A DNA stretch of 64,000 nucleotides, from NCBI RefSeq assembly GCF_002002865.1, contig NZ_CP019508.1, forward strand, positions 434,001 to 498,000. Reading direction: 5' to 3'. Both the position numbers and the translations under genes were made by a program. Positions 25,038 to 33,421 of the stretch are shown here, one piece after another. The notes beneath the pieces were generated by a model, which did no database searches, was not told where the DNA came from, and saw only the letters and a list, made by a program, of their open reading frames with translations. The stretch is from Brevundimonas sp. LM2 (GTDB taxonomy: Bacteria; Pseudomonadota; Alphaproteobacteria; Caulobacterales; Caulobacteraceae). Position 1 is the first letter of the stretch; each line of letters opens with the position of its first letter.

Positions 25038-26546
25038 TCAGACGCCGTGAGCCCGCCGTGTTTCGGCGTCGATGTAGGATTGGTGGTCAGCCTGCGATCC
25101 CTTGAGAATCGCGCCTATGGACCGTTTGGGCGGGCCGGTGATGATTTTGGTCTTTGCGCCTTCCGGTGTCATGGATCGGACGGGGCGTGAGTTGATCGCG
25201 AAGAACAGGAAGCCCTCGAACTCCAGCCAGCAAGGTAGGGAGAGGCGCATTTCACCTGGCGGAACTTCCGCCGGCGCGGTCAGATCGCCGTCAAGCGAAA
25301 GCGTTTCGCCCTCTAGAACCTCTCGGAATTCTTCGAGCATGGAGAGCTGTTCGAACAGCTGCCGTAGCGAGAATCGCAGGGATTGCGGCCTTTTTTCCGC
25401 AGGTGATAGCGCCAGGAGCGCTTCAAGAACCCGTTCCATCCGACGCCAGTAGGAACCGTCCTCATCGGAATTCATCGCGATGTCCGTGGTGGTCAACAGC
25501 CGGTCGCGCGCCCAGATTTGCATCTCCAACCGGCCGCCCGTTGACCAACTGCGGAAGGCGACGATCCTATACAGCCGGTCCAGAGGCAGAGCCTCGTCCA
25601 TGTCCAGGGTCGCCGTCAGGCTCGAGAGCTGGCCCGGAACGAACGCCAGGTCCGTCAGATCGGTCTTGACCCTCAGCTTCCAGTATTCTCTCGGCAGATT
25701 GGGGATGCCGGGGGCGAAGAGCTCGCCGTCGAACGTGACCTCCTTGCCGCTGACGGGGTCCCGGAACGTCACCTTGCAGTCGCTTGATGGCCTCGGCTCG
25801 ATGGTGATCTGGCCTTCGCCATCGAGTTCCGGGATCGGGTCCAGCAGACCGAACCGCATCGCGTGAAGCGTGATCCGTTTGACGTCCAGCGCCGGCTCCA
25901 GGCCCAGCATCATGTCGACGAACCGGGGCGTGTCCATTTCGTCGAAGGTGATGGTTCCGCGGGCGTAACCCTCGTCGTAGCCGGTGGCGGCGACCAGCGC
26001 CTCCTTGCGGGTGGCGTAGTCGGGGCCCAGACCGTCGAGCACCGTGGCGATGTGGCGCATCGCATCCAGATCATGGCGTTCGGACGATTCGAACCGGATC
26101 GTTATGCCCGCCTTGTGAAGCGGCCTTCCGTCGATATGGGCTTTTCGGACCGCCTTCAGCATCTCCTCGATGAGCGGCGGCCAAACGTGTTTGACATAGA
26201 TGGTCGGCGTGTCCGGCCCACGTTCGGTCGTCACCAGAACGATGAAATAGGGCAGAGCGTGACGCGCATATTTCAGCGCGTTCGACAGACTGATCCGGAC
26301 GCTTCGCTTCGCCGTCTTCGACGACTTGACCTGGATGAACAACGACAGGCCCGGCGGCGCGAGGTCCGGCGGCATATCGCCAGCGTCGATGGGAGGAAAC
26401 TCCACCAGACAATCCCAGCCGTTCTGGTCGTCGTCCACCGTCTGCACGACCGCGCCCGCCATATCGCCCAGCCAGGCGATGATGCGTTCCGCAGCTTTGG
26501 GCTCGCGCGGCGAGAAGATCCGGCCGAGCGGCGCACGCGGGGTCAT
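25038..26546 (-). CDS. DUF4365-like PD-(D/E)xK nuclease with a large unknown C-terminus
   Basis: A 502-residue protein. Residues 20-110 look like a DUF4365/Mrr-type nuclease core, with a helix, GWDCLVEF (acidic pair near D45 and E49) and LFIQVKSSK (QxK near 72-74). Residues 200-500 are beta-rich and unfamiliar to me, with a repeat-free structure (for example SSDCKVTFRDPVSGKEVTFDG). A sequence-specific or damage-induced nuclease is likely; what the C-terminus senses is unknown. It lies 31 bases after AbiF and eight before DUF2441. Confidence 0.65.
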   Translation of the reverse strand: MTPRAPLGRIFSPREPKAAERIIAWLGDMAGAVVQTVDDDQNGWDCLVEFPPIDAGDMPPDLAPPGLSLFIQVKSSKTAKRSVRISLSNALKYARHALPYFIVLVTTERGPDTPTIYVKHVWPPLIEEMLKAVRKAHIDGRPLHKAGITIRFESSERHDLDAMRHIATVLDGLGPDYATRKEALVAATGYDEGYARGTITFDEMDTPRFVDMMLGLEPALDVKRITLHAMRFGLLDPIPELDGEGQITIEPRPSSDCKVTFRDPVSGKEVTFDGELFAPGIPNLPREYWKLRVKTDLTDLAFVPGQLSSLTATLDMDEALPLDRLYRIVAFRSWSTGGRLEMQIWARDRLLTTTDIAMNSDEDGSYWRRMERVLEALLALSPAEKRPQSLRFSLRQLFEQLSMLEEFREVLEGETLSLDGDLTAPAEVPPGEMRLSLPCWLEFEGFLFFAINSRPVRSMTPEGAKTKIITGPPKRSIGAILKGSQADHQSYIDAETRRAHGV

Positions 26547-26577
26547 GCCGGCGCCGGAAGGTGACGGTTTGGCGCGC

Positions 26578-27519
26578 TCAGTTCCATAGCGGCAAAGCCT
26601 CCCAGTCCCTTGGAAACCCTGTCGCGGCCAGTTTGAGATGAGGCGATCCGGGAAACGTCTGAAAATGGTCCTTGAGGCGCGCGGACCAGCTGGATCCGGG
26701 ATGCACCGTGCGCAGGAGGAACTGCAGCGGCGCCGCCACGGCGTACAGTCGATTGTGGGCCTGTTGGTAAAGGGCCAGGTGATCGAGAAGCGGCTCTTCG
26801 GCCTCGCGGGGCGGCTTGGGCCGGTCGACCAGAACCCGGTTCCAGAGCCGGGCGTGATGGGCGCAGATGTTGCGGACGTGGTTGATGGCCCGCATCCAGC
26901 TTACCAGCTGTTCGCGACGGGGCACGCCATAGTGGGCGGCCATCGCCGTCTTGTCCGGCGTGCTGAGGCCCGACACGAAATAGGACAGCATGCCGAAGTC
27001 CCAGCATTCGATACTGACCCAGAGAGGCAGGGGCGGCGCATATTCCTTGAGGAAGTTGGCGACGAAGTCTTCGCGGGACCGGGACGCCGCCGCATCGATC
27101 CGCGCCAGCCAGGCGGCATGATCCTTGCCGACGAATTCCGGATCGAGGGCGCGCCAGTCCCTGTGGATATAGGGGTCACGAGCCCCGAGAGTGTGGGCGC
27201 ACCAGACCCGGGCGGCGATCTCGACCCGCTCGATGGCGTCCAGGATCAACATCCTGAGGCGTTTGTCGAAAACGTAGAGATCGACGACATCAGCGAAACG
27301 GGCGTCGGCGCCGAAGGTCTCGCGCACGACGGGCGCCTTGCCGGCCTCGACCAGCTCGGTCTCCCGCATCGGACGCCAGTATTCAGAGAGCCGATAATAC
27401 CCGATCCTGGTCAGGGCGGCTTCAGCCCGGTCCACATCTGTAATCTCCAGCCCGCGTCCGCGAAGCAGGGCGATCTGGTCAGGGACAGCCATATGGGGTT
27501 TGGTATAGGGCGTCGGCAT
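26578..27519 (-). CDS. Abi_2/AbiF-like abortive-infection protein (HEPN)
   Basis: A 313-residue member of the AbiD/AbiF family. It begins with TKPHMAVPDQIALLRGRGLEI, then RIGYYRLSEYWRPM. The HEPN RNase motif Rx4H is RNICAH (R216 to H221) followed by HARLWNR. AbiF-type proteins stop phage growth by killing or arresting the infected cell, probably through RNA cleavage. A candidate promoter lies at about 27590-27620 on the minus strand (TGACA, 16 bases, TAGATT). The three genes downstream follow closely. Confidence 0.9.
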   Translation of the reverse strand: MPTPYTKPHMAVPDQIALLRGRGLEITDVDRAEAALTRIGYYRLSEYWRPMRETELVEAGKAPVVRETFGADARFADVVDLYVFDKRLRMLILDAIERVEIAARVWCAHTLGARDPYIHRDWRALDPEFVGKDHAAWLARIDAAASRSREDFVANFLKEYAPPLPLWVSIECWDFGMLSYFVSGLSTPDKTAMAAHYGVPRREQLVSWMRAINHVRNICAHHARLWNRVLVDRPKPPREAEEPLLDHLALYQQAHNRLYAVAAPLQFLLRTVHPGSSWSARLKDHFQTFPGSPHLKLAATGFPRDWEALPLWN

Positions 27520-27945
27520 CAGCGCACCCCAGAAACACGAAACCCGGCCCGTACGTCCTGAGACGCAGAGGAGACCGGGCGTGTTGAGAGATAATCTAGT
27601 CTCGATTCGTCATTTGTCACGCAAAAAATGAAAGTCCGGCTTCTGGGCGCCGGAGCGGAGAGCCGTTCCGGCGCCCAGATTGGCGCGGTGTTGCGGAGGG
27701 TCATTGCAAGCTTCAGTTCGAAAATCAGAGCGAGTCGGATGATCAATTCTATCTGACGTGGCGCACGATCGTCCACAGCGCGACCGCCTTGATCCGCCGG
27801 TTGGAACCGGGTTCTGGAGGTTGGACCAGGTGGCGCACTGGCTCCAGGCTGAACCTTCACTGGCAGCCATCATGGAAGTCGGGCCGGATGTTTGGTTTTG
27901 GTGCCCGAGCCAAACATCAGCCATAGGCATGCCTGCCCTCCGGCG
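27520..27945. other. Intergenic region between the two HEPN genes
   Basis: A 426-base gap between minus-strand genes. The right half holds no convincing gene. It contains the probable AbiF promoter (27590-27622) and a strong hairpin (27642-27679), listed separately. Short open frames on either strand have no ribosome-binding sites. Confidence 0.5.
27642..27679 (-). terminator. 17-bp stem hairpin with a distant T run
   Basis: The arms TCTGGGCGCCGGA and TCCGGCGCCCAGA pair perfectly over 13 bases and extend by four more (one G-T) around an AGAG loop. On the minus strand a run of six T follows after 13 bases (27628-27623), so it may end transcripts from the HEPN gene at 27946. The spacer is long for a classical terminator, so a small RNA or attenuator is also possible. 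Confidence 0.45.
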
Positions 27946-28869
27946 TCACCCGCGTCGAAGCAGGCTTTTAATTGAGATCATGCAGAACTCGATCGCCCAG
28001 GATGTCTGGATCGGTGTGAGCTTTGGTTGGGGATCTGCGCCGGCTCCGTGGGCGTCCGGGTTTCGGACGTCTGCGAAGAACCTTTTCAGCATCTCGGCCT
28101 CCCAGGGTTCTATAAACCGCCCATTTTTGGAGCTGACGAGCGTGTCGATGACATTGGCGGCTCCACGCTCTCGTCCTGTAAGCCAGCCCTTGCCAGAACT
28201 GACGATCTTGAGTGTGCTCTCAAGTGCGCGAGCCGCGTAAAGTGCGGGGTTGGGTCCCCCATTGTCACGAAGCGACAGCGCTTGCCTCATATCGGTTCGG
28301 ACATTGTCCCACCGGGCGTGACTGACGAGGTCCCAGAACGGGTCGTGCACTGCCTGTTCAACGGCCGGTCCGTCGGACGGTTCGAACTGTCCGTCTCGGT
28401 AGATGATCGGCAACGCGTTGGCCGAAAGAAGTCCTGCCACCTTGTCTTCGATCGCCGCCAAGCGAGGACCGAACCGGGGTCGCGCGGAGGCGAGAAGCAG
28501 TTCCACAAAACTCAGGCGTTCGACTGCCGGCACCTTGATGTTCGTCAGGTAGGCGAGGGCGTCGTCCGCATAGCAATCATCGTCGTCGATAAGATGTCGC
28601 GTATACCGGAAAAGGCCTTGCCGTCCGAGCGCGATAGAGGTCGCGTCATGGGCTTCGACAACCAGTTCGTTCATTGCCGAGAAGCGCATGAAATCATACC
28701 CTGACATCAGGGGCTGAAAGAGATCGCGCTTCAGAAGCACCGCCGTCGAGCCCAGAAGACGCTCAATGGAATCGCGGGGAACTGTGGAAAGCGGGTCATG
28801 TCCGCGCACGCGATTGGCGAAGCAGGGTGTTCCAGCGCTCACGTCTATGCCCGCCCTCTTGAAGATCAA
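27946..28869 (-). CDS. HEPN/Abi_C-like putative abortive-infection protein
   Basis: A 307-residue protein. The last 100 residues look like the C-terminal domain of abortive-infection proteins: NPALYAARALESTLKIVSSGKGWLTG, then FFADVRNPDAHGAG, which contains RNPDAH, a candidate HEPN Rx4H motif. The N-terminal half (YDFMRFSAMNELVVEAHD, FRYTRHLIDDDDCYADDALAYL) is found in uncharacterised defence-linked proteins; I cannot name it. The start is uncertain, since the first 60 residues are less convincing and ATGs at residues 62 and 67 are possible. It diverges from the GHKL gene over a 244-base gap. Confidence 0.65.
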   Translation of the reverse strand: MIFKRAGIDVSAGTPCFANRVRGHDPLSTVPRDSIERLLGSTAVLLKRDLFQPLMSGYDFMRFSAMNELVVEAHDATSIALGRQGLFRYTRHLIDDDDCYADDALAYLTNIKVPAVERLSFVELLLASARPRFGPRLAAIEDKVAGLLSANALPIIYRDGQFEPSDGPAVEQAVHDPFWDLVSHARWDNVRTDMRQALSLRDNGGPNPALYAARALESTLKIVSSGKGWLTGRERGAANVIDTLVSSKNGRFIEPWEAEMLKRFFADVRNPDAHGAGADPQPKLTPIQTSWAIEFCMISIKSLLRRG

Positions 28870-29113
28870 CGGCTCGCCTGACGTCGGCCAGGACGGGCGG
28901 GCCGCCGGTTCGACTCGTCGTCGTCACAGGACACGCTAGGAGTGCGCGGCGGGCTGTGCCATGACTTTGCCGAAGCGGGTGACGATTTTCGGGGAGCCGA
29001 GCCGTTGATTTTGGCGATGCCCGGTTTTGTGCTTGTCCTCGCGAACCCGGCCGAGCCGGTCCAACCAGAATGACAGTTTCTTTTAAAGATTCGTGGAAAC
29101 AGATGCTTAGCTG

Positions 29114-31087
29114 ATGGCGACTACGGACACACTGGTCAAGCCTGACATGGACGCCGTCCTGTCCAGGACGCACCTCGCTCATGACATCCACGGCTTTCTC
29201 CTGCCCACCCTGGAGGCGGTGTCTAACGCAATGCATGGTCTGGAGGCTCGATTCGGCGACCGGGCGGCGAGCGAAGGCAAGATCGACATCGTGTTCGAGA
29301 ACGCGAACGATCCGAACAAGATTCTGATCTCGATCACCGACAATGGCATCGGGCTCAACGACGAGAACTACAAATCCTTCAAGACGCCCTTCTCGGGGTA
29401 CAAGCTGAAGAGCAAGGGGCGAGGCTTCGGCCGTTTCATTGCGTTCAAGGTCTTTTCACGCATTCACTATTCATCGCGCTACGAGTTCCTCACCGACCGG
29501 CAGACGCGAACATTCCGGTTCGACATTTACAGGGATGACGAGCTTGTCTTCCACGACGGCGATCCAGATTTCACGCACGTTGGGCTCCGCGTCGAATACG
29601 ATTCGCCGCTGACGCCGTGGCATGACCTGATCCGCCAAATCGATCAGAGCACAGTCTCCGACATCATCGCGAGCCATTTTCTCCCCTATTTCCTGTATCG
29701 GTGGCTCCCGGAGATCACCGTGCAGTTCAACGGCGGGGCGCCCGAGAGCGTCACCACCCGGTTCAAGGACATCTTCGTCGAGTATGACAAGGGCCAGGTC
29801 GAGGTTGACATCGACGGATCTGTCGAGACGATTGACTACAGCCTGACCCGCATACCCAAGACTCGCTCCTTCAAGAATCACTGTCTCCTGTTCGCGGCAG
29901 CAGATCGGATCGTGGGCAAGCCGCGCGATCTTACCAATGTGCTGGGTGAGCCGCATTTCACCAATGAGAACAACGAGAACTACATCATCATTGCAGTGGT
30001 CCGAGGCGAGGCTTTCGAGTCCCGACTGAACGACTCGCGTACGGGTATCAACATCTCGCCCAAGGCGATCGAGAGGATCGTGTCAGCGGTCAGCGACGTG
30101 ATCCAGAAGGGTGAGAACACCCAGATCGAGAAGATCAAAACATCGCAGTCAACGGATCTCAACGGCGCGCTTCAGGAGAACCCGATCCTCCGCTTGGGCC
30201 TGCGCGGAAAGTCAATCGCCGAGTACGTCTCGGCCAAGCCCAACAACTGGACGGCTCAACAGTTCGTCGCCGATCTCGCGATCGAACGTTATCGGGCGTC
30301 CAAAGATCTGACGAAGGCCATAACCACGGCCGCAGCGAGTCCGGAAAATTACGCCGCCACTATCAAGGACATCGTCTCCAAGATCGATCAGAACAACAAG
30401 GAGGCCCTGGCGGAGTACGTGATCCATCGGAAAAATGTGATCGAACTCGTCGAGGCGGCCCGAAAATACACGAGTGACGCCAAGCATCATCCGGAAGAGG
30501 TGATCCACGACCTGATTTTCCGGCGCTTCTCCGACTCGGCCACGCACGATTATTTTGAGCATAATCTTTGGCTGATCGACGACGCTCTGGCCTTCCTTCC
30601 CTATGTCTCGAGCGACCGGACGATCCACGGAGGAAAGCGGAGCAAGGGCGACAAGGTCGCCGACCTGGCCTTGTTCGACGACAGCCTCGTCCTTGGCGAC
30701 AACGACGGCACAACCGTCACCATCGTGGAATTCAAGAAGCCGAGCCGCGACGACTATGTGTTCGGTCCCGAAAAGACCGATCCTGTCACCCAGGTGGTCG
30801 AGACCCTGGAGAAGGCCGTCAGGGCCGGCGGGGTCACCCGGACCGACGGAACTCACATGTCCTTTTCCGGCGTTATTCGACGGTTCGGCTACATCGTCGC
30901 GGATTTGACCCCGAGCCTGGTGAAGGTTTTGAAGAAGCACGACTTCCTCAACGACCAAAATCCGAAGATCTTCTTCCGCTATCGCGACAACGAGAAGATT
31001 TTCATTCAGGCAATCGGCTACGACACCCTGGTTGAGAACGCCAAGAAGCGGAACCAGGCCTTCTTCACTGTCCTGCTCGGCGAGTAG
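29114..31087 (+). CDS. GHKL ATPase fused to a nuclease-like domain (paraMORC-like)
   Basis: A 657-residue protein. Residues 20-300 form a GHKL (Hsp90/MutL/MORC) ATPase, with N-box EAVSNAMHG (34-42), G1 ITDNGIGL (74-81) and G2 KGRGFGRF (101-108). Residues 515-560 contain DLALFDDS ... TIVEFKKPSRDDY, the D...ExK pattern of a PD-(D/E)xK nuclease, followed by a beta-rich tail. ATPase-nuclease fusions of this type are predicted from comparative genomics to act in restriction-like defence. Base composition is visibly less GC rich than the trb genes, suggesting separate acquisition. It is alone on its strand. No methyltransferase or partner gene is near except the divergent HEPN gene. Confidence 0.8.
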   Translation: MATTDTLVKPDMDAVLSRTHLAHDIHGFLLPTLEAVSNAMHGLEARFGDRAASEGKIDIVFENANDPNKILISITDNGIGLNDENYKSFKTPFSGYKLKSKGRGFGRFIAFKVFSRIHYSSRYEFLTDRQTRTFRFDIYRDDELVFHDGDPDFTHVGLRVEYDSPLTPWHDLIRQIDQSTVSDIIASHFLPYFLYRWLPEITVQFNGGAPESVTTRFKDIFVEYDKGQVEVDIDGSVETIDYSLTRIPKTRSFKNHCLLFAAADRIVGKPRDLTNVLGEPHFTNENNENYIIIAVVRGEAFESRLNDSRTGINISPKAIERIVSAVSDVIQKGENTQIEKIKTSQSTDLNGALQENPILRLGLRGKSIAEYVSAKPNNWTAQQFVADLAIERYRASKDLTKAITTAAASPENYAATIKDIVSKIDQNNKEALAEYVIHRKNVIELVEAARKYTSDAKHHPEEVIHDLIFRRFSDSATHDYFEHNLWLIDDALAFLPYVSSDRTIHGGKRSKGDKVADLALFDDSLVLGDNDGTTVTIVEFKKPSRDDYVFGPEKTDPVTQVVETLEKAVRAGGVTRTDGTHMSFSGVIRRFGYIVADLTPSLVKVLKKHDFLNDQNPKIFFRYRDNEKIFIQAIGYDTLVENAKKRNQAFFTVLLGE

Positions 31088-31460
31088 GATCAATCCGGGC
31101 AACGCCCGCGATGGCCTGACAGTTGACCTTAGCCCTTCGCAAGTCGGGCGGCATAAGTGGCCAGACGTTCGCGCCAACGGATTTCGGCAAGTACGAGGAC
31201 CACGTCTCGCTCAACCTCGGTCTCGAAGAAGACCCACCGTTGATGTTGACCGACTGGGCGCCGATCGTCGTTGCAGCTTCGGCCAAGGCTCCCGGCCAGA
31301 AGGGGTCCCAGTGGGGCCGGCCTCCCATCGCGTTCCTTCGATTGCCGGCCACCCTAAAGGTGAATGGGGCGCAGTAAGCCGCCGCCGCTTTTGACGCGCG
31401 CTGGCGCACGTCCTCGTAGGCGGGGTCTTTTTCGATAAAAATTCGCTTTGTCAGACCCAT
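31065..31460 (-). CDS. Uncertain 131-residue gene downstream of the GHKL protein
   Basis: The minus-strand frame starts MGLTKRIFIEKDPAYEDVRQRAS with GGAGCG seven bases upstream, and overlaps the GHKL stop by 23 bases. A competing plus-strand frame (31123-31377, TTG start) also looks protein-like (DFGKYEDHVSLNLGLEEDPP). I cannot recognise either. The ribosome-binding site favours the minus strand. Confidence 0.35.
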   Translation of the reverse strand: MGLTKRIFIEKDPAYEDVRQRASKAAAAYCAPFTFRVAGNRRNAMGGRPHWDPFWPGALAEAATTIGAQSVNINGGSSSRPRLSETWSSYLPKSVGANVWPLMPPDLRRAKVNCQAIAGVARIDPTRRAGQ

Positions 31461-31550
31461 GCCGTCGCTCCGCACGCGCACATGATCATGTGTGTCGGTC
31501 TACCACAAGGATCGACCCGCTGGCGTCCCTGGGCACTGCCAGCTGAAAGG

Positions 31551-32465
31551 TCACGGCCAGGTCCGTCGAAGGCGTTCGACCATGTCCGCGCGTCGGTCGG
31601 GCTCCAGGCGGTCGAGGTTCAACTGCTTCCAACGCACGGCGGGGAGGTCGGCGGCGTCGGGCAGGCCGATGAGGTCCCAGTCAGGCGCGCCGGCCTTGAA
31701 CCCGATCAGGAAGGTGCGGTGCGCCTCCGGCATGTCGTCGACGATGGCAGTGATCAGGGCGGCGCGCGCCGCGATGAGATCCTCAAGGTCGACCGGGTCT
31801 TCGGTCATCCCATCGAAGCCGCGTTCGAACTCCTGGGTCAGAGCCTTGGGACTGGCTCGGAGCACCTCGGCCATGGGCCGGTGGTGGCTGGCCAGATAGA
31901 TCACAAAGGCCTGTCGCAGTGCCGGCGTGATCCCCTCGTTGGCCAGAAGGTCGCGGACATCGAACAGGTCGCGGGGATGCTGGCGGTCCAGCGCCGCCAT
32001 GATCTTGCCGGCATAGAGATCCGCGTGGGAAACCATCCGGGCCTCCGCATAGCCGAAGCGCTCTTCCACTGCCGCTGAAACCGGACGGACCTCGGGCTCG
32101 AACACCACACCGCGCAGGACCGGCGTCACCTCCACCTTGATCACCGCGCCGTCCGCACGGACGAGCAGCTTGTCGATCACGGGCTGGGCTCCACCCTTGC
32201 CGCGCACGACGACAGACCCCGGCATGGCCTGTTCGATTGCGTCGGCGATCCGCCTCAAGGCCGCGTCGATTGCGGCGAGCGATGTGTCCCGATCCTCGAC
32301 GGGCAGATAGGTCAGGTCGATATCCACCGACAGCCGCGGCAGATCGCGGACGAAAAGATTGATCGCCGTGCCGCCCTTCAGGGCGAAGCAGGGTTCCTCG
32401 AACACGAGGGGGAGGATTCGGACGAGGAGGCGGACCTGCCGGGCGTAGACGTCACTGACCGGCAT
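31551..32465 (-). CDS. abiEii: AbiEii nucleotidyltransferase toxin
   Basis: A 304-residue DUF1814 nucleotidyltransferase, the toxin of type IV toxin-antitoxin systems of the AbiE group. The core motif is FALKGGTAINLFVRDLPRLSVDIDL (K30-GGTA and the D48/D50 pair). Later come VVRGKGGAQPVIDKLLVR and HADLYAGKIMAALDRQHPRDLFDVRDLL. Relatives transfer nucleotides to tRNA acceptor ends or act on other targets and stop growth. It overlaps the antitoxin gene by 14 bases. Confidence 0.92.
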   Translation of the reverse strand: MPVSDVYARQVRLLVRILPLVFEEPCFALKGGTAINLFVRDLPRLSVDIDLTYLPVEDRDTSLAAIDAALRRIADAIEQAMPGSVVVRGKGGAQPVIDKLLVRADGAVIKVEVTPVLRGVVFEPEVRPVSAAVEERFGYAEARMVSHADLYAGKIMAALDRQHPRDLFDVRDLLANEGITPALRQAFVIYLASHHRPMAEVLRASPKALTQEFERGFDGMTEDPVDLEDLIAARAALITAIVDDMPEAHRTFLIGFKAGAPDWDLIGLPDAADLPAVRWKQLNLDRLEPDRRADMVERLRRTWP

Positions 32466-33294
32466 CGAGCGACCTCGGCACGGTGATCTTGTAGGTTGGG
32501 TCCAATCGACCGCCCTTTGCGAGCACGCGGTTGCCGCTGCCCAGATCGATGGCGTCGCGGTCCAGGGCTTTCAGCCACGCATGACCGTGCCGATCGGCGA
32601 AATAGAAGAACAGGCGTTTGACCTTCACGCTCACGCAATCCTCGAGCAGACGCTGGAGACGTCGTGGGCTGAGGGTGGCCAGGGCGCCCATCAACTGGTC
32701 CGCCTGGTCGAAACTCTCGTGATCGGGGAGTTCGTCCAGAAGTTCGAGGATGGCGCGCTCGGGCGTCGACTGGCGCAAGGGCCATTGCCAGTGGCCCAGG
32801 GGGGTGTCCACCACTGCGGCGCGGGCCCAGTCCGCCAGGAGGCCGGTCTCGCTGGAGTCCTCGCCGAGCCGGGCGACCTCGAAGTATCGGGCGCTGCGGA
32901 ACAGCTTCTGCGACGGATGATATTTGAACGCGACATCCAGAGGCAGGTCGGTCAGCCACGTCGGCGGGGTTTCGTCGCCATAGAGATGAACCTCCTTGCG
33001 GGTGGCAGGAAGGTAGTGGGCGTAGCCTTGAAGTTCGAGCGCGGTGCGTCCTCCCACGACGATGGAATAGTCGAGCAGGGCCTGGAGCGAGAGCACGGCG
33101 ACCGGCCAGTCGAGGGTTCCGCGCGGACGTCGATAAACGCGGCGCGCCGTGCGTTCCAGGCGCCCCGAAGCGACGTATTTGGCCCTCAGCGAGTTGGGAT
33201 AGCCGTTCTCGTTCATCCAGCCGGAATCGACCAGGAGGCCTTCCGGGAGGATACGTTCGAGCTTGTTTAACTTTCCCAGCATTTGAACACTCAT
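32452..33294 (-). CDS. abiEi: AbiEi antitoxin with N-terminal winged HTH
   Basis: A 280-residue antitoxin. Residues 1-70 form the AbiEi wHTH (LERILPEGLLVDSGWMNENGYPNSLRAKYVASGRLERTARRVYRRP). The C-terminal domain includes GGRTALELQGYAHYLP and KEVHLYGDETPPTWL. Homologues repress their own promoter through inverted repeats and block AbiEii. The promoter (TTGACA at 33319-33314, TATGAG 18 bases later) would start RNA around 33283. The ATG at 33282, four codons inside, could therefore be used on a nearly leaderless message. Confidence 0.9.
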   Translation of the reverse strand: MSVQMLGKLNKLERILPEGLLVDSGWMNENGYPNSLRAKYVASGRLERTARRVYRRPRGTLDWPVAVLSLQALLDYSIVVGGRTALELQGYAHYLPATRKEVHLYGDETPPTWLTDLPLDVAFKYHPSQKLFRSARYFEVARLGEDSSETGLLADWARAAVVDTPLGHWQWPLRQSTPERAILELLDELPDHESFDQADQLMGALATLSPRRLQRLLEDCVSVKVKRLFFYFADRHGHAWLKALDRDAIDLGSGNRVLAKGGRLDPTYKITVPRSLDAGQ

Positions 33295-33369
33295 AGTGTC
33301 TTAATATGAAGATTGTCAAACATGTTGGTTTGCCATTCGGTATATTAGGACACCAAATGTGTCTTACTA
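33287..33369 (-). promoter_or_regulatory. abiE promoter and inverted-repeat operators
   Basis: The palindrome ACACT-CAT-AGTGT (33287-33299) covers the abiEi start. A second inverted repeat, TATTAGGACAC and GTGTCTTACTA, lies at 33343-33369. Both contain GTGTC. Between them is the -35 TTGACA (minus strand 33319-33314). This arrangement fits cooperative autorepression as known for AbiEi proteins. Confidence 0.6.
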
Positions 33370-33421
33370 CACTCAAAGTCAAACCATGGCACCGGACTGA
33401 TATCAGCGCGTGGACCCGAGT

